A stretch of 64,000 nt of DNA from Micavibrio sp. (GCA_002699085.1 PAAR01000009.1:133725-197724), one strand, 5' to 3'. Shown: positions 1 to 9,372, numbered from the stretch's first letter. Made by a program: numbers and translations. The notes: generated from the letters alone by a model not told the origin.

Positions 1-27
1 TTGATATCAAAACCAGCGGGCCAGTAA
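1..27 (+). CDS. C-terminal end of a TolR-like protein (partial)
   Basis: Reading from base 1 gives LISKPAGQ and a TAA stop at 25-27, ending 10 bases before tolA. In alphaproteobacteria the gene before tolA is tolR, and TolR proteins often end in a short hydrophobic strand like this. Only eight residues are visible, so the call rests mainly on position. The last bases of this gene and the next few carry the AAAGG that serves as ribosome binding site for tolA. Confidence 0.45.
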   Translation: MISKPAGQ

Positions 28-37
28 AGGTTCTTTT

Positions 38-979
38 ATGGCGTTGAAAGCAGATAAAAAGCAAAGTGCCGGAGTTGATTATAGCTCTACAAAAAATGCA
101 ATGACCGCATCATTGCTGCTGCATTTTGCTGTTATCGTTGTTTTCACTGTTGGTGTCTCATTTTCCGACCCGATTGAAATAGAAGAAAACCAGCCTATTA
201 GTATTGAGTTTGTAGATGCTGAGGTGGCGGAACATACTGCCGCCCCACCAAAGCCTGTTGAGAAAAAAGAAGAACCTAAGGAAGAGCCAAAACCTGAACC
301 AGTAAAGCCTGAACCTGTGAAATCGGTTGAGCCGCCTAAATCAGTAGACGTGCCAGATCCAATAAAGACACCTGACCCACAAACACCGATTGAGGACTTT
401 GTCGAAGAGCCTAAACCTGAGCCGGTTGCCGAGAAAAAGCCTGAACCGAAAAAGCCGCCTGTAAAACCAACGCCACCTAAGCCCAAGCAAGATCCTAAAA
501 AGGTGATTGAGAAAGCAAAGGAAGAGAAAGAAAAACCAAAAACTGATTTTTCCTCTGTGTTAAAAAATTTGGCAGGTAAAGAGCGACCACAAGTTGAGCA
601 AGAAGTGACAGAAGACACCAATAGTGAGACACAAGTGCCTGATGCGGTGTTGACTCGTATCGGAACCACTCTAACTATTAGTGAGCAGGATTTGGTGCGC
701 CAACAGCTTGCAGGCTGTTGGAATGTTGTGCCAGGTGCTAGAGACGCCCAAGACTTGGTGGTGACGGTCAAGATGCGTATGGCACCAGATGCAACGGTTC
801 AATCGGCAGAGATTGTGAATAAAGGCCGCTACGGTAGTGATCCTTTTTTCAGAGCGGCAGCGGATAGTGCTTTACGAGCTGTGCGAAATCCGCAATGCTC
901 TCCTTTGAAGCTGCCATTGGACAAATATGAACAATGGAAAACGATTACGATTAACTTTGACCCTAAGGATATGTTCTGA
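38..979 (+). CDS. tolA: TolA, trans-envelope energy-transducing protein
   Basis: This 313-residue protein links the inner-membrane TolQR motor to the periplasmic and outer-membrane side, supporting outer-membrane constriction at division. A short cytoplasmic N-terminus is followed by one membrane helix at about residues 21-42. A long Pro/Lys/Glu-rich arm at about 65-170 would span the periplasm. The globular C-terminal domain runs from about 215 to 313 and resembles the TolA/TonB C-terminal fold. AAAGG lies 7 bases before the ATG. The stop TGA overlaps the tolB ATG by one base, so the two are probably translationally coupled. The arm is Pro/Glu/Lys-rich rather than the Ala/Lys-rich helix of E. 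coli TolA, which is common in alphaproteobacteria. Confidence 0.93.
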   Translation: MALKADKKQSAGVDYSSTKNAMTASLLLHFAVIVVFTVGVSFSDPIEIEENQPISIEFVDAEVAEHTAAPPKPVEKKEEPKEEPKPEPVKPEPVKSVEPPKSVDVPDPIKTPDPQTPIEDFVEEPKPEPVAEKKPEPKKPPVKPTPPKPKQDPKKVIEKAKEEKEKPKTDFSSVLKNLAGKERPQVEQEVTEDTNSETQVPDAVLTRIGTTLTISEQDLVRQQLAGCWNVVPGARDAQDLVVTVKMRMAPDATVQSAEIVNKGRYGSDPFFRAAADSALRAVRNPQCSPLKLPLDKYEQWKTITINFDPKDMF

Positions 980-2298
980 TGAAAAAACTTTTTACCGTGC
1001 TTTTTGTAATGATGAGTTTTGTGAGTGTACCATCTCATGCAGAATTAACGATCAATCTTACTAAAGGACAAGTTGAAGCTTTACCGACAGCTATACCAGA
1101 TTTTTATAGTGAAACATCTGCATCTCAAACAATTGCTACGCAAATGACTTCGGTTATTAAGAATGATCTTAAATCATCAGGCCTTTTTAGAATGATTTCT
1201 GAATCGACATATTTGCAATCAAGTGAGTCTGTTGCTAAAGAAGGTCCACGTTTTTCTGAATGGGGCAGTATCGGCACACAAGCACTTATAACTGGTGTCG
1301 TTAAAGATAATGGCCCAGGCAGTGTACGCGTAGAATTTCGTTTATGGGATACACTTACACAATCTCAGTTAATTGGCACAGCTTATACGACTGAAGTGAA
1401 TAATTGGCGTCGTATAGCACATATTATCGCCGATGCAATTTTTGAGCGTGTAACGGGGGAGAAAGGCTATTTTGATAGCCGTATTGTCTATGTCGCAGAA
1501 GAAGGCCCAGCAAATCGCCGTATTAAGCGTTTGGCGATCATGGATCAAGATGGCCAAAACCATAAATTCCTGACCAATGGCCAGAACCTTGTTTTGACTC
1601 CACGTTTCTCACCGTCTCAACAGCAAATCACGTATTTAGCTTATGTGAACAACAAGCCACGTGTATATCTTTATAATATCGATACAGGCCAACAACAGGT
1701 TCTAGGCGATTTCAAAGGTATGACGTTTGCGCCACGTTTCTCACCAGATGGTAATAGTGTTGTGATGTCATTATCGCAAAATGGGAATAGTGAAATTTAT
1801 GACCTTAATTTACGCTCACGCAAGGTAACACAGCTAACAAATAACCCAGGGATTGATACAAGCCCATCTTATTCGCCAGATGGCAGTCAAATCGTTTTTG
1901 AATCAGACCGTGGCGGCACACAGCAGCTTTATGTGATGAGCGCTAATGGTGCTAATCCACATCGTATTACATTTGGAGATGGTCGCTATGCGAACCCTGT
2001 ATGGTCGCCTCGTGGTGATATGATTGCTTTTACACGTATGTATAAAGGACAGTTCTATATTGGCGTTATTCGTCCAGATGGGACAGGAGAGCGCTTAATC
2101 ACAACTGCTTTCCATGTTGAGGGCCCAAGTTGGGCGCCAAATGGCCGTTACCTTGTGTATTTTAAAGAGAAACCATCTGGTCAAGGTGGCACACAACGTT
2201 CGGCTAATCTTTATACAATTGATCTGACAGGTCATAATGAGAGATTGTTACCGACACCATTAGGTGGCTCTGACCCTGCTTGGTCGCCTTTAAACTAG
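979..2298 (+). CDS. tolB: TolB, periplasmic beta-propeller of the Tol system
   Basis: This 439-residue periplasmic protein of the Tol-Pal system has a signal peptide at residues 1-21 ending SHA. An N-terminal domain spans about 22-165. A six-bladed propeller follows, marked by FSPDG-type blade motifs near residues 214, 254, 298 and 343. The length matches the family. It starts inside the tolA stop codon. The expected pal, cpoB and tilS genes do not follow. Instead tolB runs directly into the convergent rppH gene, and the two stop codons share the tetranucleotide CTAG at 2295-2298. Confidence 0.96.
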   Translation: MKKLFTVLFVMMSFVSVPSHAELTINLTKGQVEALPTAIPDFYSETSASQTIATQMTSVIKNDLKSSGLFRMISESTYLQSSESVAKEGPRFSEWGSIGTQALITGVVKDNGPGSVRVEFRLWDTLTQSQLIGTAYTTEVNNWRRIAHIIADAIFERVTGEKGYFDSRIVYVAEEGPANRRIKRLAIMDQDGQNHKFLTNGQNLVLTPRFSPSQQQITYLAYVNNKPRVYLYNIDTGQQQVLGDFKGMTFAPRFSPDGNSVVMSLSQNGNSEIYDLNLRSRKVTQLTNNPGIDTSPSYSPDGSQIVFESDRGGTQQLYVMSANGANPHRITFGDGRYANPVWSPRGDMIAFTRMYKGQFYIGVIRPDGTGERLITTAFHVEGPSWAPNGRYLVYFKEKPSGQGGTQRSANLYTIDLTGHNERLLPTPLGGSDPAWSPLN

Positions 2299-2783
2299 AC
2301 TAAGCTGTTACTAATATCATTAAATTCTGTGATTAAAGCATCGTAGATGTGCTTTTTGAACGGAACGATCGTCTCGGCAATGTCGCTTAAATCAGCCCAT
2401 TTCCAGTTACAAAATTCTTTTTCGAAATGGCAGTTAAGATCAATGTCTTTGTCATTTCCTAAAAAGCGCATTGCTACCCATTTTTGCTTTTGTCCTTTAT
2501 ACATGAGGTAGATATCTTTATCGACAAGGTAAATAGGGAAGTCGTAGGTCAGGTAGCCGTCCATTAAGCGGATAATTTCGGCATTTTGGATGCCAGTTTC
2601 TTCAAATAGCTCACGTCTAGCAGCGGCTTCATAATCTTCTCCATTATCAATGCCGCCTTGCGGGAGTTGCCAACTACCAGCGCTATCAGAGCGTTCACCC
2701 ATAAAAACTTTTCCGTCTTTATTAAATAGAATGACACCGACATTTAATCGGTAAGGTTTTTCTTCTTGGGGAGTGTTAGACAT
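2295..2783 (-). CDS. rppH: RNA pyrophosphohydrolase RppH (Nudix)
   Basis: This 162-residue Nudix hydrolase is predicted to remove pyrophosphate from the 5' end of triphosphorylated transcripts and so prepare them for decay. The Nudix box lies at residues 43-65 and matches GX5EX7REUXEEXGU, with the metal-binding glutamates at 58, 61 and 62. The WQLPQGGID lead-in is typical of RppH/IalA. Its ATG overlaps the stop of the upstream deacetylase-like gene by one base (TAATG). It is the last gene of the nadD-to-rppH string, an order common in alphaproteobacteria. Its stop overlaps that of tolB on the other strand. Confidence 0.93.
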   Translation of the reverse strand: MSNTPQEEKPYRLNVGVILFNKDGKVFMGERSDSAGSWQLPQGGIDNGEDYEAAARRELFEETGIQNAEIIRLMDGYLTYDFPIYLVDKDIYLMYKGQKQKWVAMRFLGNDKDIDLNCHFEKEFCNWKWADLSDIAETIVPFKKHIYDALITEFNDISNSLV

Positions 2784-3928
2784 TATTCCTCAGCTTGTGA
2801 TGACGTGAATGTCCCTTTTGTAATAGATGATGCAGGAACAAGCAAGATTCCTCTTTCAGAAAGTGTGGAATTCCAGTTCTCTAATGTTTTAAGCGTTGTG
2901 TCATAAAGATGCGCATACCCAATGGCATAGCCTGTATTTTGTGCAATTGTTTCCAATTGAACAAGGGTGTTAGCGATATCCTTTGGTTTGGCAGAGCTAT
3001 CAATAACGATATCTTTCTCTGCATAAGGTATGGCTTGGGCAACATCTCCCTGCACAGAAATATCATTGACACCATGTATATAGGCAAAGCCGATATTATT
3101 AAGAAAGCTCGATACGATTGCTCTTCGGCTCTCGTTATCCATAAACAGTGTATCAGTATAGCCCAGCATACCGATTACATAGGGCGCTTTGTAGGCAATG
3201 GCGGCCAACTTAGTTTGAATAATGTCCTTTTTATCATTTGTGAGCAATGAAAGAGGACCTCTGTCATTATAAGGATAATTTGTTGGTTCTGTTGGAAGCA
3301 TAAGCCAACTTTCAAAACCATTTTCATGACTCAGTTTTGTCTTTTCTTCTAAGGCTTGATCGTATGGATTAAAGCCGAATGAATATGTTTTTGATAGTGT
3401 TTCTTGTGCCTTTTTTAGCGCTTCCGTTTTAGCATCTACATCAATAAAGATAATCGCTATTTTGGGCTTTTGTGCGGAATTCACCGCTATATTTGCAGGT
3501 AGATCTGCCTTGTATGCTCCAAAGACTGTTTCACCTGAAGGTGCTTTGCGTGGCTGCCATTTATTTTCGCTACGATCATATAGAAGGTCATCTATATCAA
3601 TTGTTGAAAACGCAGGCTGTTCTTCAGTCTCAATTTCTGTTTGTTGTTCTTCGGGTGCGGATTCAATTACATCTTGGACAAGTTGTTCTGCGGTTTCATC
3701 AACATCTACCGTTTCAAGCGAAATATCAGTCTCAGCACGTTCAACATGTGCGACAGTAGCTGCTAGATTTTCAGTTCTTAATTGATATGCTTGTCCGTTA
3801 AGGGTTGCGCCATATCCCAGAAAGAAGATAAAAGGCAGCAAAATAATGCCCAATGAGATGAAGAATGCTTTTGACTCAAACTGAGCAGAGACTTGTAGAT
3901 TAGCAATTTTATCAAATAGGCCTGCCAT
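2783..3928 (-). CDS. Divergent polysaccharide deacetylase family protein (YibQ-like)
   Basis: This 381-residue protein has one N-terminal membrane helix at about residues 21-41, an acidic linker to about 125, and a C-terminal domain resembling the divergent polysaccharide deacetylase family (PF04748). Recognisable pieces are the KPKIAIIFIDVD start strand, the WLMLPTEP block and the YNDRGPLSLL segment. A NodB-like envelope hydrolase role is inferred from the fold. Whether it is catalytic is unclear, because the first strand has FIDVD where relatives usually have an IDD pair. It sits between ctpA and rppH, next to the envC-like gene, which suggests a job in cell-wall remodelling. Confidence 0.78.
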   Translation of the reverse strand: MAGLFDKIANLQVSAQFESKAFFISLGIILLPFIFFLGYGATLNGQAYQLRTENLAATVAHVERAETDISLETVDVDETAEQLVQDVIESAPEEQQTEIETEEQPAFSTIDIDDLLYDRSENKWQPRKAPSGETVFGAYKADLPANIAVNSAQKPKIAIIFIDVDAKTEALKKAQETLSKTYSFGFNPYDQALEEKTKLSHENGFESWLMLPTEPTNYPYNDRGPLSLLTNDKKDIIQTKLAAIAYKAPYVIGMLGYTDTLFMDNESRRAIVSSFLNNIGFAYIHGVNDISVQGDVAQAIPYAEKDIVIDSSAKPKDIANTLVQLETIAQNTGYAIGYAHLYDTTLKTLENWNSTLSERGILLVPASSITKGTFTSSQAEE

Positions 3929-3937
3929 TATTATATC

Positions 3938-5263
3938 TTATCTACTTGCATTATAAAGACTAACACCCCTCAGAAGATCAACGGCTCTAAGAAGTTGGTA
4001 GTCTTCAGGTTTTTCTTCAGCATCTGATTTATCAGCGGCATCATTATCTTCTGGCATAATGACAACAGGTTTTTTGGTATCATTTTGTCCATTCTCAAGG
4101 GCACCTTTTAAATCAGCCTCTTTAATATTAAAACCTTTTAACGTTTCTAAACGGGCTTGTTCTACTTCAATGTCCGGTGTGATACCTTTCGCCTGAATAG
4201 ACCGACCCGATGGCGTGTAATAACGGGCTGTTGTAAGACGCATAGCACCATGTCCAGGGATAGGGATGATCGTTTGTACTGACCCTTTACCAAAGCTTTG
4301 AGTGCCCATCAATACGGCACGGTGATGGTCTTGTAAGGCACCTGCAACAATTTCAGAAGCGGAGGCAGAGCCACCATTAATCAAAACCACTAATGGCTTA
4401 CCATCAGTCATATCACCGGCGGTAGCATTATCACGACGTGTATCGTTTTCATTACGGCCACGTGTTGAGACAATCTCACCTTTATCAAGGAAAGTATCTG
4501 CGACAGAAATTGCTTGATTCAAAAGGCCACCCGGATTATTGCGAAGATCAATAACATAGCCGATAAGTTTATCACCTGTGTCTTTTTTAATCTCAGCAAT
4601 AGCTTTTTCTAAATTAGTTTGCGTATTTTCATTAAATGTCGTTATACGAATATATCCGACATCATTATCTTCCACATGGCTTCTAACAGCTCTTATTTTA
4701 ATAATATCGCGTGTGATTTTTACATCAAAAGGATTAGGGTCATCTTCACGTTTGATTGTAACTTTTATATCTGTACCAACTTTGCCACGCATCATATCAA
4801 CAGCTTCGCTAAGGTCTAAACCCATAACTGGCTTATCATCAATGGAGATGATTAAATCACCGGGTTTTAAACCAGCTTTAGCAGCAGGTGTATCATCAAT
4901 TGGCGAAACAACTTTTACAACACCGTTTTCCATGGTTACTTCGATACCAAGGCCGCCAAACTCACCTTTGGTTTGAACGCGCATATCGTCAAAGTCCTCT
5001 TCATTTAAATAAGAAGAGTGGGGATCTAGGCTTGTGAGCATGCCGTTGACAGCATTTTCGATAAGCTCTTTATCAGTTATATCGGGGTCAACATATTGCG
5101 ATCTAACACGCTCAAAAACATCACCAAAGAGGTTAAGTTGGCGATATGTATCTGCAGGATCGCTCACTTTTTCTGCCCATAAAGGAGATGTAATAAAAAC
5201 CGTAGAAAGAGTGAGGGCTAGAAAAGCAAAGAGGACTCGTAATTTCATAACTGATATATCCAT
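3938..5263 (-). CDS. ctpA: Carboxy-terminal processing protease CtpA (S41)
   Basis: This 441-residue exported serine protease of family S41 trims or degrades periplasmic proteins, including cell-wall hydrolases. It has a signal peptide (best from Met6, ending LWA near residue 30), a PDZ domain at about 105-170 and the protease core at about 200-370. The catalytic Ser-Lys pair is probably Ser301 in GGSASASE and Lys326 in GKGSVQT, with the family's usual 25-residue spacing. The reading frame opens at ATG 5263, but the signal peptide looks more natural from the ATG at 5248. The next gene downstream is the YibQ-like deacetylase, 9 bases away. The acidic tail is low complexity. Confidence 0.93.
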   Translation of the reverse strand: MDISVMKLRVLFAFLALTLSTVFITSPLWAEKVSDPADTYRQLNLFGDVFERVRSQYVDPDITDKELIENAVNGMLTSLDPHSSYLNEEDFDDMRVQTKGEFGGLGIEVTMENGVVKVVSPIDDTPAAKAGLKPGDLIISIDDKPVMGLDLSEAVDMMRGKVGTDIKVTIKREDDPNPFDVKITRDIIKIRAVRSHVEDNDVGYIRITTFNENTQTNLEKAIAEIKKDTGDKLIGYVIDLRNNPGGLLNQAISVADTFLDKGEIVSTRGRNENDTRRDNATAGDMTDGKPLVVLINGGSASASEIVAGALQDHHRAVLMGTQSFGKGSVQTIIPIPGHGAMRLTTARYYTPSGRSIQAKGITPDIEVEQARLETLKGFNIKEADLKGALENGQNDTKKPVVIMPEDNDAADKSDAEEKPEDYQLLRAVDLLRGVSLYNASR

Positions 5264-5281
5264 TATTGTTATTAGATTTTA

Positions 5282-6406
5282 TTATTTTAGAGGATCAACA
5301 GGATGCCCCTTATACCGTAATTCATAATATAGTACAGATGAGTTAGTTTGACTATCACCAATTACACCTAATGGCTCTCCAGCTAGTACAGATTGCCCAA
5401 GTTCGACAGATATATTTTCCAATCCTGAGATAAGTGAATGATATCCATTTTCATGTTCAATAATCATTAGGTTTTTATATGTTTTAAATGAACCTATAAA
5501 GCGAATGCGCCCGCCCATAGGTGCTACCGCAGTCGTGCCTTGACGTGCAGCGATTTCCACGCCTTGGCTTTTTGCACCAATATCATTGTTGCCACCATAA
5601 CTTACTTTTATGGCACCCGCTACAGGTAGGCGTTTTTGTCCTCTGGCGGGTAATTTTTCAGTATATTGAGGTTTTCTTGAAAGGGTAGGTTTTGTTGTTT
5701 GTAGTTTTGCTAGTAAATCTTCCATCGTTTTTGCCTGAGAGGCAAAAAGAGCAGCCTGCTTCTTAGATGCAGCCAGTCGTTCTTTATTCTCAGTATATAT
5801 GCTTTTACGCTGAGCGATTAATTTTTTTAATTGTGATTGATTACCTGCAAGCTTTTCTTGCTCAATCTCAATTTGTTTTTCTTTTTGGGTGAGTGATTTT
5901 TTTACGCTGTTTAGTGTCTCTAAATCCTTCTGAACTGCTTTTGCTTCGTCAATAATGTCGGGTACCATATGTTTAAAGCTAGCGTTAATGAGCACCTGTT
6001 TTTGATGCTGTTCTTCAGCAAAAAGATAAAGAGCATTGGGCTTTAATTGCATCTTTGATAGCGATGTGACTAGAAAGGCTATTCTTTCCTTATTGTTACC
6101 TAATTTTTGTGTGAGAACTTTTTCTTGTAAAGATAATGTCTCTTTTTTGTTTTCCAAGTCTTGTAAATTGTTTGAAATTTTCCGTTCTTCTTTTGCTGTT
6201 GTGACAAGTTTTTCACGGAGGTTTTTTAAGCTTTTCTCTGTTTGTTTTATTTCAGTCTCTAGTTTTTTCTGCTGGGACTTCTCATGCTCAGCCGCTGATT
6301 TTAGAGTCTGTAGGGATAATTGTTTACGTTCTGGCGTAGGTACTGGATCTGCTGCTTGCACAGAAACTGAAAAGAGAAAAACGATGATAAAAGTAAAATG
6401 TCTCAT
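5282..6406 (-). CDS. EnvC-like murein hydrolase activator with degenerate LytM domain
   Basis: This 374-residue protein has a signal peptide ending VQA, a long coiled coil at about residues 25-225 and a LytM (M23-like) domain at about 265-372. Active M23 enzymes keep His-x3-Asp and His-x-His zinc ligands. Here the first site reads SQGVEIAA and the last reads YYELRY, so key ligands are missing, as in E. coli EnvC. It is therefore more likely an activator of a cell-wall amidase at the division site than a hydrolase. Its ATG overlaps the rlmH stop by four bases. It lies between rlmH and ctpA, the usual alphaproteobacterial place. Confidence 0.86.
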   Translation of the reverse strand: MRHFTFIIVFLFSVSVQAADPVPTPERKQLSLQTLKSAAEHEKSQQKKLETEIKQTEKSLKNLREKLVTTAKEERKISNNLQDLENKKETLSLQEKVLTQKLGNNKERIAFLVTSLSKMQLKPNALYLFAEEQHQKQVLINASFKHMVPDIIDEAKAVQKDLETLNSVKKSLTQKEKQIEIEQEKLAGNQSQLKKLIAQRKSIYTENKERLAASKKQAALFASQAKTMEDLLAKLQTTKPTLSRKPQYTEKLPARGQKRLPVAGAIKVSYGGNNDIGAKSQGVEIAARQGTTAVAPMGGRIRFIGSFKTYKNLMIIEHENGYHSLISGLENISVELGQSVLAGEPLGVIGDSQTNSSVLYYELRYKGHPVDPLK

Positions 6407-6861
6407 TCTTTGTGATAAGGATGTCCGCTTAAGATTTGCTGTGCTCGATAGAGTTGTTCAAGTAGCATAACACGGGCAAGTAAGTGAGGCCAAGTCGCTT
6501 GACCAAAAGAAAGAGTCATATCCGCAGCCTTTTTTATATCTTCTGAAAGACCTTCTGCGCCACCAATGATGAAGCATAGCTGCTGTACAGATTGATTTTT
6601 TAACTGCTGAAGATATGTGGCAAAGTTTGGGCTCGTCATTTCTTTGCCTAAAGGATCAAGGGCAATGATTGTTGCGCCTTGTGGTAAGAGGGTTTTTATT
6701 TTGTCATTTTCTAATTGATTGAGACGTGTAGGGTTCTTTTCACCTTTGATATAGATTTCTTCAACCTGCACAGCAGGATTGAGACGTTTTAGATACATTT
6801 CTATTGCATCATGGTAAGGGCTTCCCTTACTACGTCTAGGACAAACAACAAATATTTTCAT
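6403..6861 (-). CDS. rlmH: 23S rRNA pseudouridine-1915 N3-methyltransferase RlmH
   Basis: This 152-residue SPOUT methyltransferase is predicted to methylate pseudouridine 1915 in helix 69 of 23S rRNA on assembled ribosomes. The trefoil-knot core shows FIIGGAEGLSEDIKK near residues 105-119, and the C-terminus LLEQLYRAQQILSGHPYH is diagnostic of RlmH. The length matches the family. It follows rsfS by 7 bases and overlaps the envC-like gene by four bases, so it is part of a tight operon. Confidence 0.95.
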   Translation of the reverse strand: MKIFVVCPRRSKGSPYHDAIEMYLKRLNPAVQVEEIYIKGEKNPTRLNQLENDKIKTLLPQGATIIALDPLGKEMTSPNFATYLQQLKNQSVQQLCFIIGGAEGLSEDIKKAADMTLSFGQATWPHLLARVMLLEQLYRAQQILSGHPYHKE

Positions 6862-6868
6862 GCATTAA

Positions 6869-7264
6869 TTATGCATGAATCATTTCTGTTGTGTAGGCTT
6901 TATCATTATCAATCATGCATTCTTGCCATAGTTTATCTAGGTCATAAAAACTACGTACTTCGTCACGGAACAGGTGAACAATAACGTCACCTGCATCAAG
7001 AAGAACCCAATCACCTTGCGCTTGGCCTTCTGAACGAATTTTACGGATATTATGATCCTTACAACTTACAATGATTTTATTGGCAAGTGCTTTGATATGC
7101 GTTGAAGAGCGACCCGTTGCGACAATCATGTAGTCTGCCATGGGTGTTTTATTGCGTAAATCATAGATAGCAATGTCTTCAGCTTTTTCGTTGTCGAGAC
7201 AGGCTCCAATTAGATCCAATCTCAATTCAGGACTGTCGTCCTTGTTATGCGTATATGAAGAAAT
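6869..7264 (-). CDS. rsfS: Ribosomal silencing factor RsfS, probable AUU start
   Basis: This protein binds ribosomal protein uL14 and blocks subunit joining when nutrients are short. The core shows ADYMIVATGRSSTHIKALA and GDWVLLDAGDVIVHLFRD. The only conventional start is TTG at 7225, which has no ribosome binding site. An in-frame ATT at 7264 lies 7 bases after AAAAGGAGG (7272-7280), with no stop between. Starting there adds (M)SSYTHNKDDSPE and gives 131 residues, closer to the usual N-terminal length. No ATG occurs between the binding site and the TTG. I therefore prefer the rare AUU start. The gene precedes rlmH by 7 bases. Confidence 0.85.
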   Translation of the reverse strand: MSSYTHNKDDSPELRLDLIGACLDNEKAEDIAIYDLRNKTPMADYMIVATGRSSTHIKALANKIIVSCKDHNIRKIRSEGQAQGDWVLLDAGDVIVHLFRDEVRSFYDLDKLWQECMIDNDKAYTTEMIHA

Positions 7265-7547
7265 GTGTAAACCTCCTTTTTAGGTTACGTTTATGGTCGA
7301 CCTTCGCATAGTGTAACGCATGAGCGCAAAGGTCGTTCCCTATGCTTAATATAAGCATATTCTGTGCCATAGCGGCTATCTTTATCAAAATAGTAGGAAA
7401 TAGAGAAGAAAAATATTTTATGTTTTTTGGATAGGTGTAAAAACCAATCAAAAGCATACTCCTATAATTATATTCTTTTTATATCTCATATCTCTATTAT
7501 ACATCAACTTTACAAAAAGTGACAAGATTTCCGCATTGTGCAGTGTA
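7265..7547 (-). promoter_or_regulatory. Structured 5' leader of rsfS
   Basis: This 283-base gap holds no convincing gene. On the minus strand it contains a perfect 8-base palindromic hairpin with a three-base loop (7341-7359), a second hairpin whose outer 7 pairs are CGACCTT/AAGGTCG (7298-7335), and the strong AAAAGGAGG before rsfS. It is likely a leader or promoter region. I see no clear -35/-10 pair and no U-tract that would make either hairpin a standard terminator. Confidence 0.5.
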
Positions 7548-8186
7548 TTATACTTTACCCTCAGCTCCACGTATGGCGGAGGAAGATGCTTTGAGCGTTG
7601 ATCCTTGTAATGCCCAGTATATATGGTTTTTCTTAAATAAGGATGCCGCTTTAGGTAGGTGATATATATGCTTAACGCTCTGCAATATTTTTATAGGAAT
7701 ACGCTTTAATGTGCCTTTATAGGGCGGACGCTTAAAAAAGACGATAGGAAAGCTCCTAATAACGGATTTCCATTTCCCCCAATGGTGAAACTGCTCAGGT
7801 AAATCCATGCCACCAACCCATATAAAACGGGTGTTTGGGAAGTAATAGGCAAGTGCTTTTCCGAACTCATGGGTGCGTTGCACACCCATTTGTGCCTCAA
7901 TATCTGTTAAAATTATGCGAGGATCATCAACTTGTTCGGCCGCTTGCGTGATTCGCTGGTCAATGGAGGGCATGCTTATATGTGTTTTAAATGGATTGCC
8001 CGATGTAAAGCTCCACCACAATGCATCAATAGGCAGATTAGCTAAGGCTTGCTTGGAGATATGGACGTGCCCCTCATGGACAGGATTAAACGACCCACCG
8101 AGAATGCCAATGGTTTTTCCAGCCCATAAACGTGATGATTTAACGTTTGGGGCAGGGAATAAGCTGTTATGTGAGGTATTGCCCAT
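7548..8186 (-). CDS. nadD: Nicotinate-nucleotide adenylyltransferase NadD
   Basis: This 212-residue enzyme joins ATP and nicotinate mononucleotide to give deamido-NAD. The nucleotidyltransferase signature GGSFNPVHEGHVH lies at about residues 30-42, and the second motif SSSAIR is near the C-terminus. The C-terminus ends only a few residues after SSSAIR, slightly short for the family but with the motif intact. It follows the ATP synthase b gene by 22 bases on the same strand, so it may be read from the F0 operon. The proB and proA genes often found beside it are absent. Confidence 0.94.
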   Translation of the reverse strand: MGNTSHNSLFPAPNVKSSRLWAGKTIGILGGSFNPVHEGHVHISKQALANLPIDALWWSFTSGNPFKTHISMPSIDQRITQAAEQVDDPRIILTDIEAQMGVQRTHEFGKALAYYFPNTRFIWVGGMDLPEQFHHWGKWKSVIRSFPIVFFKRPPYKGTLKRIPIKILQSVKHIYHLPKAASLFKKNHIYWALQGSTLKASSSAIRGAEGKV

Positions 8187-8208
8187 TCATATGGCCAAAC
8201 TGCGCTCT

Positions 8209-8715
8209 TTAAGAGGCTTTTTTCATTGTTGTCGGAATAGACTGAATCGTTTGCGCTATTAACGCATCATTTTCTTTTTTGCCTAGCTGGTTTGTGATGA
8301 TCTCTAATGTTGCTGTTGTTGCAACATCTGTAATTTGCTGACGGATTTCAGTAACAGCTTTTTCTTCAATACGAGCAATACGTTCTTTTAGCTGATGGTC
8401 ACGCAATGTAATCGTGCGTTCGGTTTCAATGGCAATGTTTTTGGTGAGTTCTTCTGCTTGTTTTTTAGAAGAGGCAATCATCGCATCTGTTTCTTTGATG
8501 ATGTCTTTTTGCTTACGTTTATATTGAGCAACAAGCTCTTGTGCTTCAAAGCGCAGATTTTCAGCTGTTTGAATGTCTGTTTTAATTTCTTCAATACGGC
8601 CATCAATCATCCCTAGAAGAGCTGTCTTTGCATGTTTGAAAGCAAAAACCACAAAAATGACAAAGGCCAATGCTACCCAAGTTGTTGTACTTTGGAAAAT
8701 GATAGATAAATCCAT
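8209..8715 (-). CDS. atpF: ATP synthase F0 subunit b
   Basis: This 168-residue subunit of the peripheral stalk has one N-terminal membrane helix at about residues 10-27 (TTTWVALAFVIFVVFAF). A long charged helix follows that would reach along F1 to the delta subunit. It is paired with a second, different b-type gene immediately upstream (b'), the arrangement of alphaproteobacteria and phototrophs, where a b/b' heterodimer replaces the b homodimer. The gap to the b' stop is two bases. Confidence 0.92.
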   Translation of the reverse strand: MDLSIIFQSTTTWVALAFVIFVVFAFKHAKTALLGMIDGRIEEIKTDIQTAENLRFEAQELVAQYKRKQKDIIKETDAMIASSKKQAEELTKNIAIETERTITLRDHQLKERIARIEEKAVTEIRQQITDVATTATLEIITNQLGKKENDALIAQTIQSIPTTMKKAS

Positions 8716-8717
8716 GA

Positions 8718-9332
8718 TTATGCCGCTTTCTTCGTTGAGCTCGTTTGTGCGCTGATCGCTGCACGTGCGGTTTTAGCGTCAATTGTTAGACCTGTAAGTT
8801 TTTGGACAGAGGCAACAACAACATCAACAGCGATATCATCAATCTCTTTAAATACCGCCTGTTTTGATTCTTCAATACGCACGATGGCAGCATTCATTTC
8901 TTTCTCAGCCTTTAACTGGAAGGCGTTAAATTTCTTATCGGCAGATTTCTTAGAGGCTTCTTCGGCTTGTTTTAATGTCTCAGCCGCAGCATGACGAGCG
9001 TCATCAATGCTCTTTTCATATGTTGCTTGGACATTTTCAGCTTCCGCCTGAAGTTTTTCAGCTTCTAAAAGATCTGATTCAATAGATTTTTTACGTTTTT
9101 CTATAACAGCAGAAATATCAGGTAAAACACGGCTTGAGAACAGCACATATAAAAGTGCAAAGGCCACAACAAGCCAGAATATCTGTGATGGAAATGTTGT
9201 AATATCAAATTGAGGTAGGCCAGCTTGCTTTTCGTGACCAGACGCAGCCAAAGCCGCTTCACTATTTAATAAAACGAAACCGCAGGCCAATAGAGCGTAA
9301 GAAATCTTTTTCATGGGAAGATTAAATAGCAT
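8718..9332 (-). CDS. ATP synthase F0 subunit b'
   Basis: This 204-residue second stalk subunit has an N-terminal stretch that looks like a cleavable signal (ending AALA near residue 29). A membrane helix at about 50-68 (IFWLVVAFALLYVLF) and a long coiled coil to the end follow. The chosen ATG at 9332 has AGGA seven bases upstream; Met7 is an alternative. The extra N-terminal hydrophobic segment is common in b' but not in b. Its neighbours are the c-subunit gene before it and b after it. Confidence 0.9.
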   Translation of the reverse strand: MLFNLPMKKISYALLACGFVLLNSEAALAASGHEKQAGLPQFDITTFPSQIFWLVVAFALLYVLFSSRVLPDISAVIEKRKKSIESDLLEAEKLQAEAENVQATYEKSIDDARHAAAETLKQAEEASKKSADKKFNAFQLKAEKEMNAAIVRIEESKQAVFKEIDDIAVDVVVASVQKLTGLTIDAKTARAAISAQTSSTKKAA

Positions 9333-9372
9333 GTTTTGTCCTGCGGATTCAAATTTACTTTAATTTAATCAA

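Noticed and set aside
79-771. Long open frame antisense to tolA
   Set aside because: It mirrors the Pro/Lys/Glu repeat composition of tolA, which removes stops from the other strand. The product is low complexity without motifs.
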